From: Liolophura sinensis
Lineage: Eukaryota; Mollusca; Polyplacophora; Chitonida; Chitonidae
Assembly: GCF_032854445.1 (NCBI RefSeq)
Contig: NW_027018009.1
Location: 1 to 64,000, forward strand
Direction of reading: 5' to 3'
Length of the DNA stretch: 64,000 nucleotides
A program made the position numbers and the translations under genes. Shown here piece by piece: positions 1 to 10,435 of the stretch (position 1 is its first letter; each line of letters starts with the position of its first letter). The notes beneath the pieces were generated by a model. It ran no database searches, was not told the origin of the DNA, and was given only the letters and a program-made list of their open reading frames with translations.

Positions 1-3000
1 AATTGCAAATTTCCCTGGTTTCCATGGAGTAAGAGCCGTTGCTGGGCACGTGATTATGACATAAATGATCATTCAATTGTCACTACAGCCAAAAGTATTG
101 GTCGGAGAGCAACGCGGTTTGCACCATTCGATTTCTCGTCACAAAATACGTCGGATTAGGCTGTTACTAGTAGCACTGGAACAGTTTTTCCACTTTTGCA
201 TTTTTGCCTGGTCTTTTTGTTAATTGAAATCGGCTACACTGTACTCTGTACAATCGCGACTGGTCATTACTATATTCAACTTTTGACTATAAGTTATGTG
301 CCCTTCGGTAGCCCAGAAGACGTCAAATCTTTGGGCTAAGCCCATTTAACTCACCCAGCAATTGCCTTACTTCTAAGTCCAAGACAATCTCAATGTCTTT
401 ATCTACGTGTAGAAAAAACCACACCATTTGTACGTGAAAAACACAAGGTACTTGATACAGTCTGCTGTAAAAAGTACAACTGACCACAGACCCACATTTT
501 AAGGTGCCAAAAGATGCGGATTGAGCCAGGCATCGGCAGCTGTTGAAAAATTGCAAATTTCCCTGGTTTCCATGGAGTAAGAGCCGTTGCTACGCACGTG
601 ATTATGACATAAATGATCATTCAATTGTCGCTACAGCCAAAAGTATTGGTCGGAGAGCAACGCGGTTTGCACCATTCGATTTCTCGTCACAAAATACGTC
701 GGATTAGCCTCTTACCAGCAGCACTGGAACAGTTTTTCCACTTTTGCATTTTTGCCTGGACTTTTTGTTAATTGAAACCGGCTACACTGTACTCTGTACA
801 ATCGCGACTGGTCATTACTATATTCAACTTTTGACTATAAGTTATGTGCCCTTCGGTAGCCCAGAAGACGTCAAATCTTTGGGCTAAGCAATTTAACTCA
901 CCCAGCAATTGCCTTACTTCTAAGTCCAAGACAATCTCAATGTCTTTATTTACGTGTAGAAAAACCACACCATTTGTACATAAAAAACACAAGGTACTTG
1001 ATACAGTCTGCTGTAAAAAGTACAACTGAACACTAACCCACTTCAGTAAGGTGCCAAAAGATGCGGAATTGAGCCAGGCATCGGCAGCTGTTGAAAAATT
1101 GCAAATTTCCCTGGTTTCCATGGAGTAAGAGCCGTTGCTGGGCACGTGATTATGACATAAATGATCATTCAATTGTCACTACAGCCAAAAGTATTGGTCG
1201 GAGAGCAACGCGGTTTGCACCATTCGATTTGTCGTCACAAAATACGTCCGAATAGCCTCTTACCAGCAGCACTGGAACAGTTTTTCCACTTTTGCATTTT
1301 TGCCTGGTCTTTTTGTTAATTGAAATCGGCTACACTGTACTCTGTACAATCGCGACTGGTCATTACTATATTCAACTTTTGACTATAAGTTATGTGCCCT
1401 TCGGTAGTCCAGAAGACCTAAAATCTTTCGGCTAAGCCCATTTAACTCACCCAGCAATTGTCTTACTTCTAAGTCCAAGACAATCTCAATGTCTTTATCT
1501 ACGTGTAGAAAAACCACACCATTTGTACATAAAAAACACAAGGTACTTGATACAGTCTGCTGTGAAAAGTACAACTAAACACTGACCCACATTTATAAGG
1601 TGCCAAAAGATGCGGAATTGGGCCAGGCATCGGCAGCTGTTAAAAATTGCAAATATCCCTGGTTTCCATGGAGTAAGAGCCGTTGCTGGGCACGTGATTA
1701 TGACATCAATGATCATTGATCTGTCGCTACAGCCAAAAGTATTGGTCGGAGAGCAACGCGGTTTGCACCATTCGATTTCTCGTCACAAAATACGTCGGAT
1801 TAGTCTCTTACTAGTAGCACTGGAACAGTTTTTCCACTTTTGCATTTTTGCCTGGTCTTTTTGTTAATTGAAATCGGCTAAACTGTACTCTGTACAATCG
1901 CGACTGGTCATTACTATATTCAACTTTTGACTATAAGTTATGTGCCCTTCGGTAGCCCAGAAGACCTGAAACTTTCGGCTAAGCCCATTTAACTCACCCA
2001 GCAATTTCCTTAGTTCTAAGTCCAAGACAATCTTAATGTCTTTATCTACGTGTAGAAAAACCACACCATTTGTACGTGAAAAACACAAGGTACTTGATAC
2101 AGTCTGCTGTGAAAAGTACAACTGAACACTGACCCACTTCGGTAAGGTGCCAAAAGATGCGGAATTGAGCCAGGCATCGGCAGCTGTTGAAAAATTGCAA
2201 ATTTCCCTGGTTTCCATGGAGTAAGAGCCGTTGCTGGGCACGTGATTATGACATAAATGATCATTCAATTGTCACTACAGCCAAAAGTATTGGTCGGAGA
2301 GCAAACGCGGTTTGCACCATTCGATTTGTCGTCACAAAATACGTCGGATTAGCCTCTTACCAGCAGCACTGGAACAGTTTTTCCACTTTTGCATTTTTGC
2401 CTGGTCTTTTTGTTAATTGAAATCGGCTACACTGTACTCTGTACAATCGCGACTGGTCATTACTATATTCAACTTTTGACTATAAGTTATGTGCCCTTCG
2501 GTAGCCCAGAAGACCTGAAATCTTGGGCTAAGCCCATTTAACTCACCCAGCTATTGCCTTACTTCTAAGTGCAAGACAATCTTAATGTCTTTATCTACGT
2601 GTAGAAAAACCACACCATTTGTACGTGAAAAACACAAGGTACTTGATACAGTCTGCTGTAAAAAGTACAACTGACCACAGACCCACATGAATAAGGTGCC
2701 AAAAGATGCGGAATTGAGCCAGGCATCGGCAGCTGTTGAAAAATTGCAAATTTTCCTGGTTTCCATGGAGTAAGAGCCGTTGCTGGGCACGTGATTATGA
2801 CATAGGTGATCATTCAATTGTCACTACAGCCAAAAGTATTGGTCGGAGAGCAACGCGGTTTGCACCATTCGATTTCTCGTCACAAAATACGTCGGATTAG
2901 CCTCTTAACAGCAGCACTGGAACAGTTTTTCCACTTTTGCATTTTTGCCTGGACTTTTTGTTAATTGAAACCGGCTACACTGTACTCTGTACAATCGCGA

Positions 3001-5200
3001 CTGGTCATTACTATATTCAACTTTTGACTATAAGTTATGTGCCCTTCGGTAGCCCAGAAGACGTCAAATCTTTGGCTAAGCCAATTTAACTCACCCAGCA
3101 ATTGCCTTACTTCTAAGTGCAAGACAATCTCAATGTCTTTATTTACGTGTAGAAAAACCACACCATTTGTACGTGAAAAACACAAGGTACTTGATACAGT
3201 CTGCTGTAAAAAGTACAACTGAACACTAACCCACATTTATAAGGTGCCAAAAGATGCGGAATTGAGCCAGGCATCGGCAGCTGTTGAAAAATTGCAAATT
3301 TCCCTGGTTTCCATGGAGTAAGAGCCGTTGCTACGCACGTGATTATGACATAAATGATCATTCAATTGTCGCTACAGCCAAAAGTATTGGTCGGAGAGCA
3401 ACGCGGATTGCACCATTCGATTTCTCGTCACAAAATACGTCGGATTAGGCTCTTACTAGTAGCACTGGAACAGTTTTTCCACTTTTGCATTTTTGCTTCG
3501 TCTTTTTGTTAATTGAAATCGGCTAAACTGTACTCTGTACAATCGCGACTGGTCATTACTATATTCAACTTTTGACTATAAGTTATGTGCCCTTCGGTAG
3601 CCCAGAAGACGTCAAATCTTTGGGCTAAGCCCATTTAACTCACCCAGCAATTGCCTTACTTCTAAGTCCAAGACAATCTTAATGTCTTTATCTACGTGTA
3701 GAAAAACCACACCATTTGTACGTGAAAAACACAAGGTACTTGATACAGTCTGCTGTGAAAAGTACAACTGAACACTGACCCACTTCAGTAAGGTGCCAAA
3801 AGATGCGGAATTGAGCCAGGCATCGGCAGCTGTTGAAAAATTGCAAATTTCCCTGGTTTCCATGGAGTAAGAGCCGTTGCTGGGCACGTGATTATGACAT
3901 AAATGATCATTCAATTGTCGCTACAGCCAAAAGTATTGGTCGGAGAGCAACGCGGATTGCACCATTCGATTTCTCGTCACAAAATACGTCGGATTAGTCT
4001 CTTACTAGTAGCACTGGAACAGTTTTTCTACTTTTGCATTTTTGCCTGGTCTTTTTGTTAATTGAAATCGGCTACACTGTACTCTGTACAATCGCGACTG
4101 GTCATTACTATATTCAACTTTTGACTATAAGTTATGTGCCCTTCGGTAGCCCAGAAGACGTCAAATCTTTGGGCTAAGCCCATTTAACTCACCCAGCAAT
4201 TGCCTTACTTCTAAGTGCAAGACAATCTCAATGTCTTTATCTACGTGTAGAAAAACCACACCATTTGTACGTGAAAAACACAAGGTACTTGATACAGTCT
4301 GCTGTAAAAAGTACAACTAAACCCTGACCCACTTCAGTAAGGTGCCAAAAGATGCGGAATTGAGCCAGGCATCGGCAGCTGTTGAAAAATTGCAAATTTC
4401 CCTGGTTTCCATGGAGTAAGAGCCGTTGCTGGGCACGTGATTATGACATAAATTATCATTCAATTGTCACTACAGCCAAAAGTATTGGTCGGAGAGCAAC
4501 GCGGTTTGCACCATTCGATTTCTCGTCACAAAATACGTCGGATTAGCCTCTTACCAGCAGCACTGGAACATTTTTTCCACTTTTGCATTTTTACCTGGTC
4601 CTTTTGTTAATTGAAATCGGCTACACTGTACTCTGTACAATCGCGACTGGTCATTACTATATTCAACTTTTGACTATAAGTTATGTGCCCTTCGGTAGCC
4701 CAGAAGGCGTCAAATCTATCGGCTAAGCCCATTCAACTCACCCAGCAATTGTCTTACTTCTAAGTCCAAGACAATCTCAATGTCTTTATCTACGTGTAGA
4801 AAAACCAGACCATTTGTACATAAAAAACACAAGGTACTTGATACAGTCTGCTGTAAAAAGTACAACTAAACACTGACCCACATTTACATGGTGCCAAAAG
4901 ATGTGGAATTGGGCCAGGCATCGGCAGCTGTTAAAAAATTGCAAATATCCCTGGTTTCCATGGAGTAAGAGCCGTTGCTGGGCACGTGATTATGACATCA
5001 ATGATCATTGATCTGTCGCTACAGCCAAAAGTATTGGTCGGAGAGCAACGCGGTTTGCACCATTCGATTTCTCGTCACAAAATTCGTCGGATTAGCCTCT
5101 TACTAGTAGCACTGGAACAGTTTTTATACTTTTGCATTTTTGCTTCGTCTTTTTGTTAATTGAAATCGGCTAAACTGTACTCTGTACAATCGCGACTGGT
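1..5200 (+). repeat. Left segment, units 1-10, diverged and indel-bearing
   Basis: Unit markers are at 24, 572, 1120, 1668, 2216, 2765, 3313, 3862, 4411 and 4960. Five of the first six spacings are 548, each from a different single-base loss ('cacattttaagg' near 497, 'gctaagcaattt' near 885, 'gttaaaaattg' near 1640, 'gaaactttcgg' near 1968 and 'ctttggctaagcc' near 3070). They are therefore not a 548-bp subfamily. Units 4 and 10 carry the 16-bp palindrome. Confidence 0.9.
1705..1720. repeat. 16-bp perfect palindrome ATCAATGATCATTGAT
   Basis: A subfamily replaces 'ataaatgatcattcaattg' with 'atcaatgatcattgatctg', which extends the 10-bp palindrome to 16 bp. Exact copies start at 1705, 4997, 40137, 40686, 50019, 51126, 53871, 54978, 57723, 62109 and 63757. 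I saw none between 5.0 and 40.1 kb. A near copy with one central change ('aataatcatt') lies near 57174. It usually accompanies 'gatgtggaattgggcc' and 'gttaaaaaattgcaaatatcc' just upstream. Confidence 0.85.
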
Positions 5201-7132
5201 CATTACTATATTCAACTTTTGACTATAAGTTATGTGCCCTTCGGTAGCCCAGAAGACGTCAAATCTTTCGGCTAAGCCCATTTAACTCACCCAGCAAATG
5301 CCTTACTTCTAAGTCCAAGACAATCTCAATGTCTTTATCTACGTGTAGAAAAACCACACCATTTGTACGTGAAAAACACAAGGTACTTGATACAGTCTGC
5401 TGTAAAAAGTACAACTGAACACTGACCCACTTCAGTAAGGTGCCAAAAGATGCGGAATAGAGCCAGGCATCGACAGCTGTTGAAAAATTGCAAATTTGCC
5501 TGGTTTCCATGGAGTAAGAGCCGTTGCTGGGCACGTGATTATAACATAAATTATCATTCAATTGTAACTACAGCCAAAAGTATTGGTCGGAGAGCAACGC
5601 GGTTTGCACCATTCGATTTCTCGTCACAAAATACGTCGGATTAGCCTCTTACCAGCAGCACTGGAACAGTTTTTCCACTTTTGCATTTTTACCTGGTCTT
5701 TTTGTTAATTGAAATCGGCTACACTGTACTCTGTACAATCGCGACTGGTCATTACTATATTCAACTTTTGACTATAAGTTATGTGCCCTTCGGTAGCCCA
5801 GAAGACCTGAAATCTTTGGGCCAAGCCCATTTAACTCACCCAGGAATTGTCTTACTTCTAAGTCCGAGACAATCTCAATGTCTTTATCTACGTGTAGAAA
5901 AAACCACACCATTTGTACGTGAAAAACGCAAGGTACTTGATACAGTCTGCTGTAAAAAGTACAACTGAACACTGACCCACTTCAGTAAGGTGCCAAAAGA
6001 TGCGGAATTGAGCCAGGCATCGGCAGCTGTTGAAAAATTGCAAATTTCCCTGGTTTCCATGGAGTAAGAGCCGTTGCTGGGCACGTGATTATGACATAAA
6101 TGATCATTCAATTGTCACTACAGCCAAAAGTATTGGTCGGAGAGCAACGCGGTTTGCACCATTCGATTTGTCGTCACAAAATACGTCGGATTAGCCTCTT
6201 ACCAGCAGCACTGGAACAGTTTTTCCACTTTTGCATTTTTGCCTGGTCTTTTTGTTAATTGAAACCGGCTACACTGCACTCTGTACAATCGCGACTGGTC
6301 ATTACTATATTCAACTTTTGACTATAAGTTATGTGCCCTTCGGTAGCCCAGAAGACCTGAAATCTATCGGCTAAGCCCATTTAACTCACCCAGCAATTGT
6401 CTTACTTCTAAGTCCAAGACAATCTCAATGTCTTTATCTACGTGTAGAAAAACCACACCATTTGTACGTGAAAAACACAAGGTACTTGATACAGTCTGCT
6501 GTAAAAAGTACAACTGAACACTGACCCACTTCAGTAAGGTGCCAAAAGATGCGGAATAGAGCCAGGCATCGACAGCTGTTGAAAAATTGCAAATTTGCCT
6601 GGTTTCCATGGAGTAAGAGCCGTTGCTGGGCACGTGATTATAACATAAATTATCATTCAATTGTAACTACAGCCAAAAGTATTGGTCGGAGAGCAACGCG
6701 GTTTACACCATTCGATTTCTCGTCACAAAATACGTCGGATTAGCCTCTTACCAGCAGCACTGGAACAGTTTTTCCACTTTTGCATTTTTACCTGGTCTTT
6801 TTGTTAATTGAAATCGGCTACACTGTACTCTGTACAATCGCGACTGGTCATTACTATATTCAACTTTTGACTATAAGTTATGTGCCCTTCGGTAGCCCAG
6901 AAGACGTCAAATCTATCGGCTAAGCCCATTCAACTCACCCAGCAATTGTCTTACTTCTAAGTCCAAGACAATCTCAATGTCTTTATGTACGTGTAGAAAA
7001 ACCACACCATTTGTACGTGAAAAACACAAGGTACTTGATACAGTCTGCTGTAAAAAGTACAACTGAACACTAACCCACTTCAGTAAGGTGCCAAAAGATG
7101 CGGAATTGAGCCAGGCATCGGCAGCTGTTGAA

Positions 7133-7145
7133 AAATTGCAAATTT
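7133..7145. repeat. Dyad AAATT-gca-AATTT (monomer landmark)
   Basis: A perfect 5-bp inverted repeat around 'gca' lies just upstream of the CCATGG marker. It is one of several short dyads per unit. Subfamilies change it: 'aaattgcaaatat' breaks the right arm in many units, and 'ataattgc' (units 15, 25 and 34) breaks the left arm. The dyad is visible in the sequence, but no function is implied. Confidence 0.7.
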
Positions 7146-7179
7146 CCCTGGTTTCCATGGAGTAAGAGCCGTTGCTGGG

Positions 7180-7185
7180 CACGTG
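7180..7185. other. Conserved CACGTG hexamer (E-box-like)
   Basis: CACGTG lies 23 bp after the marker and is kept in almost every unit, even though the bases just before it alternate between 'gctgggcacgtg' and 'gctacgcacgtg'. The only clear losses I noted are units 93 and 100 ('gggcaccttatt', near 50563 and 54415), which are duplicates of one event. CACGTG is the classic bHLH (Myc/Max-type) core and also a PmlI site. A short palindrome conserved in a homogenised satellite may be passive, so binding is conjecture. Confidence 0.55.
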
Positions 7186-7196
7186 ATTATGACATA

Positions 7197-7206
7197 AATG
7201 ATCATT
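7197..7206. repeat. Palindrome AATGATCATT (common form)
   Basis: This perfect 10-bp palindrome is centred on a BclI-type TGATCA site. It is the common form of the most variable stretch of the monomer. Alternatives at the same place are 'aaattatcatt' (palindrome lost), 'ataggtgatcatt', 'atcaataatcaatc' and the extended 16-bp form that starts at 1705 and elsewhere. Confidence 0.8.
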
Positions 7207-7317
7207 CAATTGTCGCCACAGCCAAAAGTATTGGTCGGAGAGCAACGCGGATTGCACCATTCGATTTTTCGTCACAAAATACGTCGGATTAGGCTGTTAC
7301 TAGTAGCACTGGAACAG

Positions 7318-7351
7318 TTTTTCCACTTTTGCATTTTTACCTGGTCTTTTT
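7318..7351 (+). other. Cluster of four T-tracts (possible curved DNA)
   Basis: Four runs of 4-5 T start at 7318, 7327, 7334 and 7347, within the stretch from 'cagttttt' to 'gtctttttgtt'. The cluster recurs in every unit and is a main source of homopolymer length changes. Tract spacings of 9, 7 and 13 bp are only roughly helical, so intrinsic bending is possible but not established. Confidence 0.5.
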
Positions 7352-7372
7352 GTTAATTGAAATCGGCTACAC

Positions 7373-7385
7373 TGTACTCTGTACA
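7373..7385. repeat. Inverted repeat TGTAC-TCT-GTACA
   Basis: Perfect 5-bp arms flank a 3-nt spacer, in the most uniform part of the monomer (from 'ctgtacaatcgcg' to 'gactataagttatg'). A minority of units carry TGCAC in the left arm (for example near 6275, 8471, 9569, 41415 and 42512). Two units at the right end (near 62294 and 63942) carry 'ctctaca' in the right arm. Confidence 0.75.
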
Positions 7386-7464
7386 ATCGCGACTGGTCAT
7401 TACTATATTCAACTTTTGACTATAAGTTATGTGCCCTTCGGTAGCCCAGAAGACCTGAAATCTT

Positions 7465-7477
7465 TGGGCTAAGCCCA
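7465..7477. repeat. Dyad TGGGCT-A-AGCCCA
   Basis: This 13-bp dyad has 6-bp arms around a single A. Common variants are 'tgggccaagccca', 'tcggctaagccca' and 'tgggctgagccca'. The switch between 'ttgggc' and 'tatcggc' or 'ttcggc' is one of the markers used to match blocks across the array. Confidence 0.75.
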
Positions 7478-7513
7478 TTTAACTCACCCAGCAATTGCCT
7501 TACTTCTAAGTGC

Positions 7514-7532
7514 AAGACAATCTCAATGTCTT
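7514..7532. repeat. Stem-loop AAGACA / TGTCTT with 7-nt loop
   Basis: Six-bp complementary arms at 7514-7519 and 7527-7532 enclose 'atctcaa'. The arms are kept in most units. A few change the left arm to 'gcattaca', as in units 55, 58, 61, 68 and 71 of the B module (for example 31122-31129). Confidence 0.65.
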
Positions 7533-7534
7533 TA

Positions 7535-7546
7535 TCTACGTGTAGA
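7535..7546. repeat. Palindrome TCTAC-GT-GTAGA
   Basis: Perfect 5-bp arms surround GT, so the element reads TCTACGTGTAGA and contains TACGTG, a second ACGTG core in the monomer. It is kept in most units. In several units the preceding base run changes ('tttttctacg' or 'tttatttacg', the latter breaking the arm), and a few carry 'gtacgtg' or 'acgtgaag'. Confidence 0.7.
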
Positions 7547-9019
7547 AAAACCACACCATTTGTCCGTGAAAAACACAAGGTACTTGATACAGTTTGCTGT
7601 AAAAAGGACAACTGAACACTAACCCACTTCAGTAAGGTGCCAAAAGATGCGGAATTGAGCCAGGCATCGGCAGCTGTTGAATAATTGCAAATTTCCCTGG
7701 TTTCCATGGAGTAAGAGCCGTTGCTACGCACGTGATTATGACATAAATGATCATTCAATTGTCGCTACAGGCAAAAGTATTGGTCGGAGAGCAACGCGGA
7801 TTGCACCATTCGATTTCTCGTCACAAAATACGTCGGATTAGGCTCTTACTAGTAGCACTGGAACAGTTTTTCCACTTTTGCATTTTTGCCTGGTCTTTTT
7901 GTTAATTGAAATCGGCTCCACTGTACTCTGTACAATCGCGACTGGTCATTACTATATTCAACTTTTGACTATAAGTTATGTGCCCTTCGGTAGCCCAGAA
8001 GACCTGAAATCTTTGGGCCAAGCCCATTTAACTCACCCAGCAATTGTCTTACTTCTAAGTCCAAGACAATCTCAATGTCTTTATCTACGTGTAGAAAAAC
8101 CACACCATTTGTACGTGAAAAACACAAGGTACTTGATACAGTCTGCTGTAAAAAGTACAACTGAACACTGACCCACTTCAGTAAGGTGCCAAAAGATGCG
8201 GAATTGAGCCAGGCATCGGCAGCTGTTGAAAAATTGCAAATTTCCCTGGTTTCCATGGAGTAAGAGCCGTTGCTGGGCACGTGATTATGACATAAATGAT
8301 CATTCAATTGTCACTACAGCCAAAAGTATTGGTCGGAGAGCAACGCGGTTTGCACCATTCGATTTGTCGTCACAAAATACGTCGGATTAGCCTCTTACCA
8401 GCAGCACTGGAACAGTTTTTCCACTTTTGCATTTTTGCCTGGTCTTTTTGTTAATTGAAACCGGCTACACTGCACTCTGTACAATCGCGACTGGTCATTA
8501 CTATATTCAACTTTTGACTATAAGTTATGTGCCCTTCGGTAGCCCAGAAGACCTGAAATCTATCGGCTAAGCCCATTTAACTCACCCAGCAATTGTCTCA
8601 CTTCTAAGTCCAAGACAATCTCAATGTCTTTATTTACGTGTAGAAAAACCACACCATTTGTACGTGAAAAACACAAGGTACTTGATACAGTCTGCTGTAA
8701 AAAGTACAACTGAACACTAACCCACTTCAGTAAGGTGCCAAAAGATGAGGAATTGAGCCAGGCATCGGCAGCTGTTGAAAAATTGCAAATTTCCCTGGTT
8801 TCCATGGAGTAAGAGCCGTTGCTGGGCACGTGATTATGACATAAATGATCATTCAATTGTCGCTACAGCCAAAAGTATTGGTCGGAGAGCAACGCGGTTT
8901 GCACCATTCGATTTCTCGTCACAAAATACGTCGGATTAGCCTCTTACCAGCAGCACTGGAACCGTTTTTCCAGTTTTGCATCTTTGCCTGGTCTTTTTGT
9001 TAATTGAAATCGGCTACAC

Positions 9020-10435
9020 TGTACTCTGTACAATCGCGACTGGTCATTACTATATTCAACTTTTGACTATAAGTTATGTGCCCTTCGGTAGCCCAGAAGA
9101 CCTGAAATCTTTGGGCTAAGCCCATTTTACTCACCCAGCAATTGCCTTACTTCTAAGTGCAAGACAATCTCAATGTCTTTATCTACGTGTAGAAAAACCA
9201 GACCATTTGTACATAAAAAACACAAGGTACTTGATACAGTCTGCTGTAAAAAGTACAACTGACCACAGATCCACATGAATAAGGTGCCAAAAGATGCGGA
9301 ATTGAGCCAGGCATCGGCAGCTGTTGAAAGATTGCAAATTTCCCTGGTTTCCATGGAGTAAGAGCCGTTGCTGGGCACGTGATTATGACATAAATGATCA
9401 TTCAATTGTCACTACAGCCAAAAGTATTGGTCGGAGAGCAACGCGGTTTGCACCATTCGATTTCTCGTCACAAAATACGTCGGATTAGCATCTTACCAGC
9501 AGCACTGGAACAGTTTTTCCACTTTTGCATTTTTGCCTGGTCTTTTTGTTAATTGAAACCGGCTACACTGCACTCTGTACAATCGCGACTGGTCATTACT
9601 ATATTCAACTTTTGACTATAAGTTATGTGCCCTTCGGTAGCCCAGAAGACGTCAAATCTTTGGGCCAAGCCCATTTAACTCACCCAGCAATTGCCTTACT
9701 TCTAAGTGCAAGACAATCTCAATGTCTTTATCTACGTGTAGAAAAACCACACCATTTGTACGTGAAAACCACAAGGTACTTGATACAGTCTGCTGTAAAA
9801 AGTACAACTGAACACTGACCCACTTCAGTAAGGTGCCAAAAGATGCGGAATTGAGCCAGGCATCGGCAGCTGTTGAAAAATTGCAAATTTCCCTGGTTTC
9901 CATGGAGTAAGAGCCGTTGCTGGGCACGTGATTATGACATAAATTATCATTCAATTGTCACTACAGCCAAAAGTATTGGTCGGAGAGTAACGCGGTTTGC
10001 ACCATTCGATTTGTCGTCACAAAATACGTCGGATTAGCCTCTTACCAGCAGCACTGGAACAGTTTTTCCACTTTTGCATTTTTGCCTGGTCTTTTTGTTA
10101 ATTGAAATCGGCTACACAGTACTCTGTACAATCGCGACTGGTCATTACTATATTCAACTTTTGACTATAAGTTATGTGCCCTTCGGTAGCCCAGAAGACG
10201 TAAAATCTATCGGCTAAGCCCATTTAACTCACCCAGCAATTGTCTTACTTCTAAGTCCAAGACAATCTCAATGTCTTTATCTACGTGTAGAAAAACCAGA
10301 CCATTTGTACATAAAAAACACAAGGTACTTGATACAGTCTGCTGTGAAAAGTACAACTAAACACTGACCCACATTTATAAGGTGCCAAAAGATGTGGAAT
10401 TGGGCCAGGCATCGGCAGCTGTTAAAAAATTGCAA
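9020..10435 (+). repeat. Block recurring at 15.06-16.48 and 22.75-24.17 kb
   Basis: This block contains the variant 'gaccacagatccacatgaat' (near 9260) followed by 'gttgaaagattgc', 'attagcatctt' and a unit with 'gtgaaaaccac'. Unit 18 (9353) matches unit 29 (15393, shift 6,040) and unit 43 (23085). The second and third copies share 'gaaaaccaaaagg' and 'acaggcaaaag', which the first lacks, so copies 2 and 3 are the closer pair. Confidence 0.75.

Larger units (their letters stand above)
7157..7705 (+). repeat. Representative 549-bp monomer (unit 14)
   Basis: This unit is a reference for the array, measured from one 'atggagtaag' marker to the next. Offsets from its first base are: CACGTG at +23, AATGATCATT at +40, four T-tracts from +161 to +194, TGTAC-TCT-GTACA at +216, TCGCGA at +230, TGGGCT-A-AGCCCA at +308, AAGACA/TGTCTT arms at +357 and +370, TCTACGTGTAGA at +378 and ACAG/CTGT arms at +432. 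The final ~100 bp carry the most diagnostic variants: gcggaattgagcc or gtggaattgggcc, gttgaaaaa or gttaaaaaa, and aatttcc, aatatcc or aatttgcc before the next CCATGG. I saw no internal sub-repeat. Comparing the sequence with itself shifted by 183 bp (one third of the unit) shows no obvious match. Confidence 0.95.
6540..8850 (+). repeat. Block recurring 19 units downstream (units 13-16 = 32-35)
   Basis: Units 13-16 (markers 6608, 7157, 7706, 8255) match units 32-35 (17041, 17590, 18139, 18688) at a constant shift of 10,433 bp. Shared markers include 'aatagagccaggcatcgac', 'ttgtcgccacagcc', 'tttgtccgtg', 'gttgaataattgc', 'ctacaggcaaaag' and 'cggctccactg' (near 7914 and 18347). A noisy version of part of the block also lies at 12.4-13.8 kb. 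The block edges are approximate. Confidence 0.75.

Noticed and set aside
1-2764. A separate 548-bp subfamily at the left end
   Set aside because: The 548-bp spacings come from different single-base losses in each unit, so they are independent events or errors and not a shared shorter monomer.
7205-7275. tRNA-derived SINE or internal RNA polymerase III promoter
   Set aside because: 'attcgatttc' resembles a B box only loosely, no fitting A box lies at the usual distance upstream, and there is no A-rich tail or target-site duplication.
7417-7434. TATA-like 'ctataagttatg' as a promoter
   Set aside because: The match is short, AT-rich and repeated in every unit, with no associated gene or initiator. 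Satellite transcription is possible, but nothing here shows it.
7878-8171. Recurrent plus-strand open reading frame of about 97 codons (for example 7878-8171, 28196-28489, 62244-62537)
   Set aside because: It lies antisense to the minus-strand frame, is interrupted by a stop in units with 'gggctaagccc' in place of 'gggccaagccc', and resembles no known family. Hydrophobic stretches come from the T-tract cluster.
7969-8307. Recurrent minus-strand open reading frame of up to 112 codons, seen in many units (for example 7969-8307, 28287-28625, 58498-58836)
   Set aside because: It recurs because the monomer recurs and its length is a multiple of three. It is truncated or frameshifted in many units, overlaps another frame on the opposite strand, and shows no recognisable domain. 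Start and stop positions shift with ordinary satellite variants.
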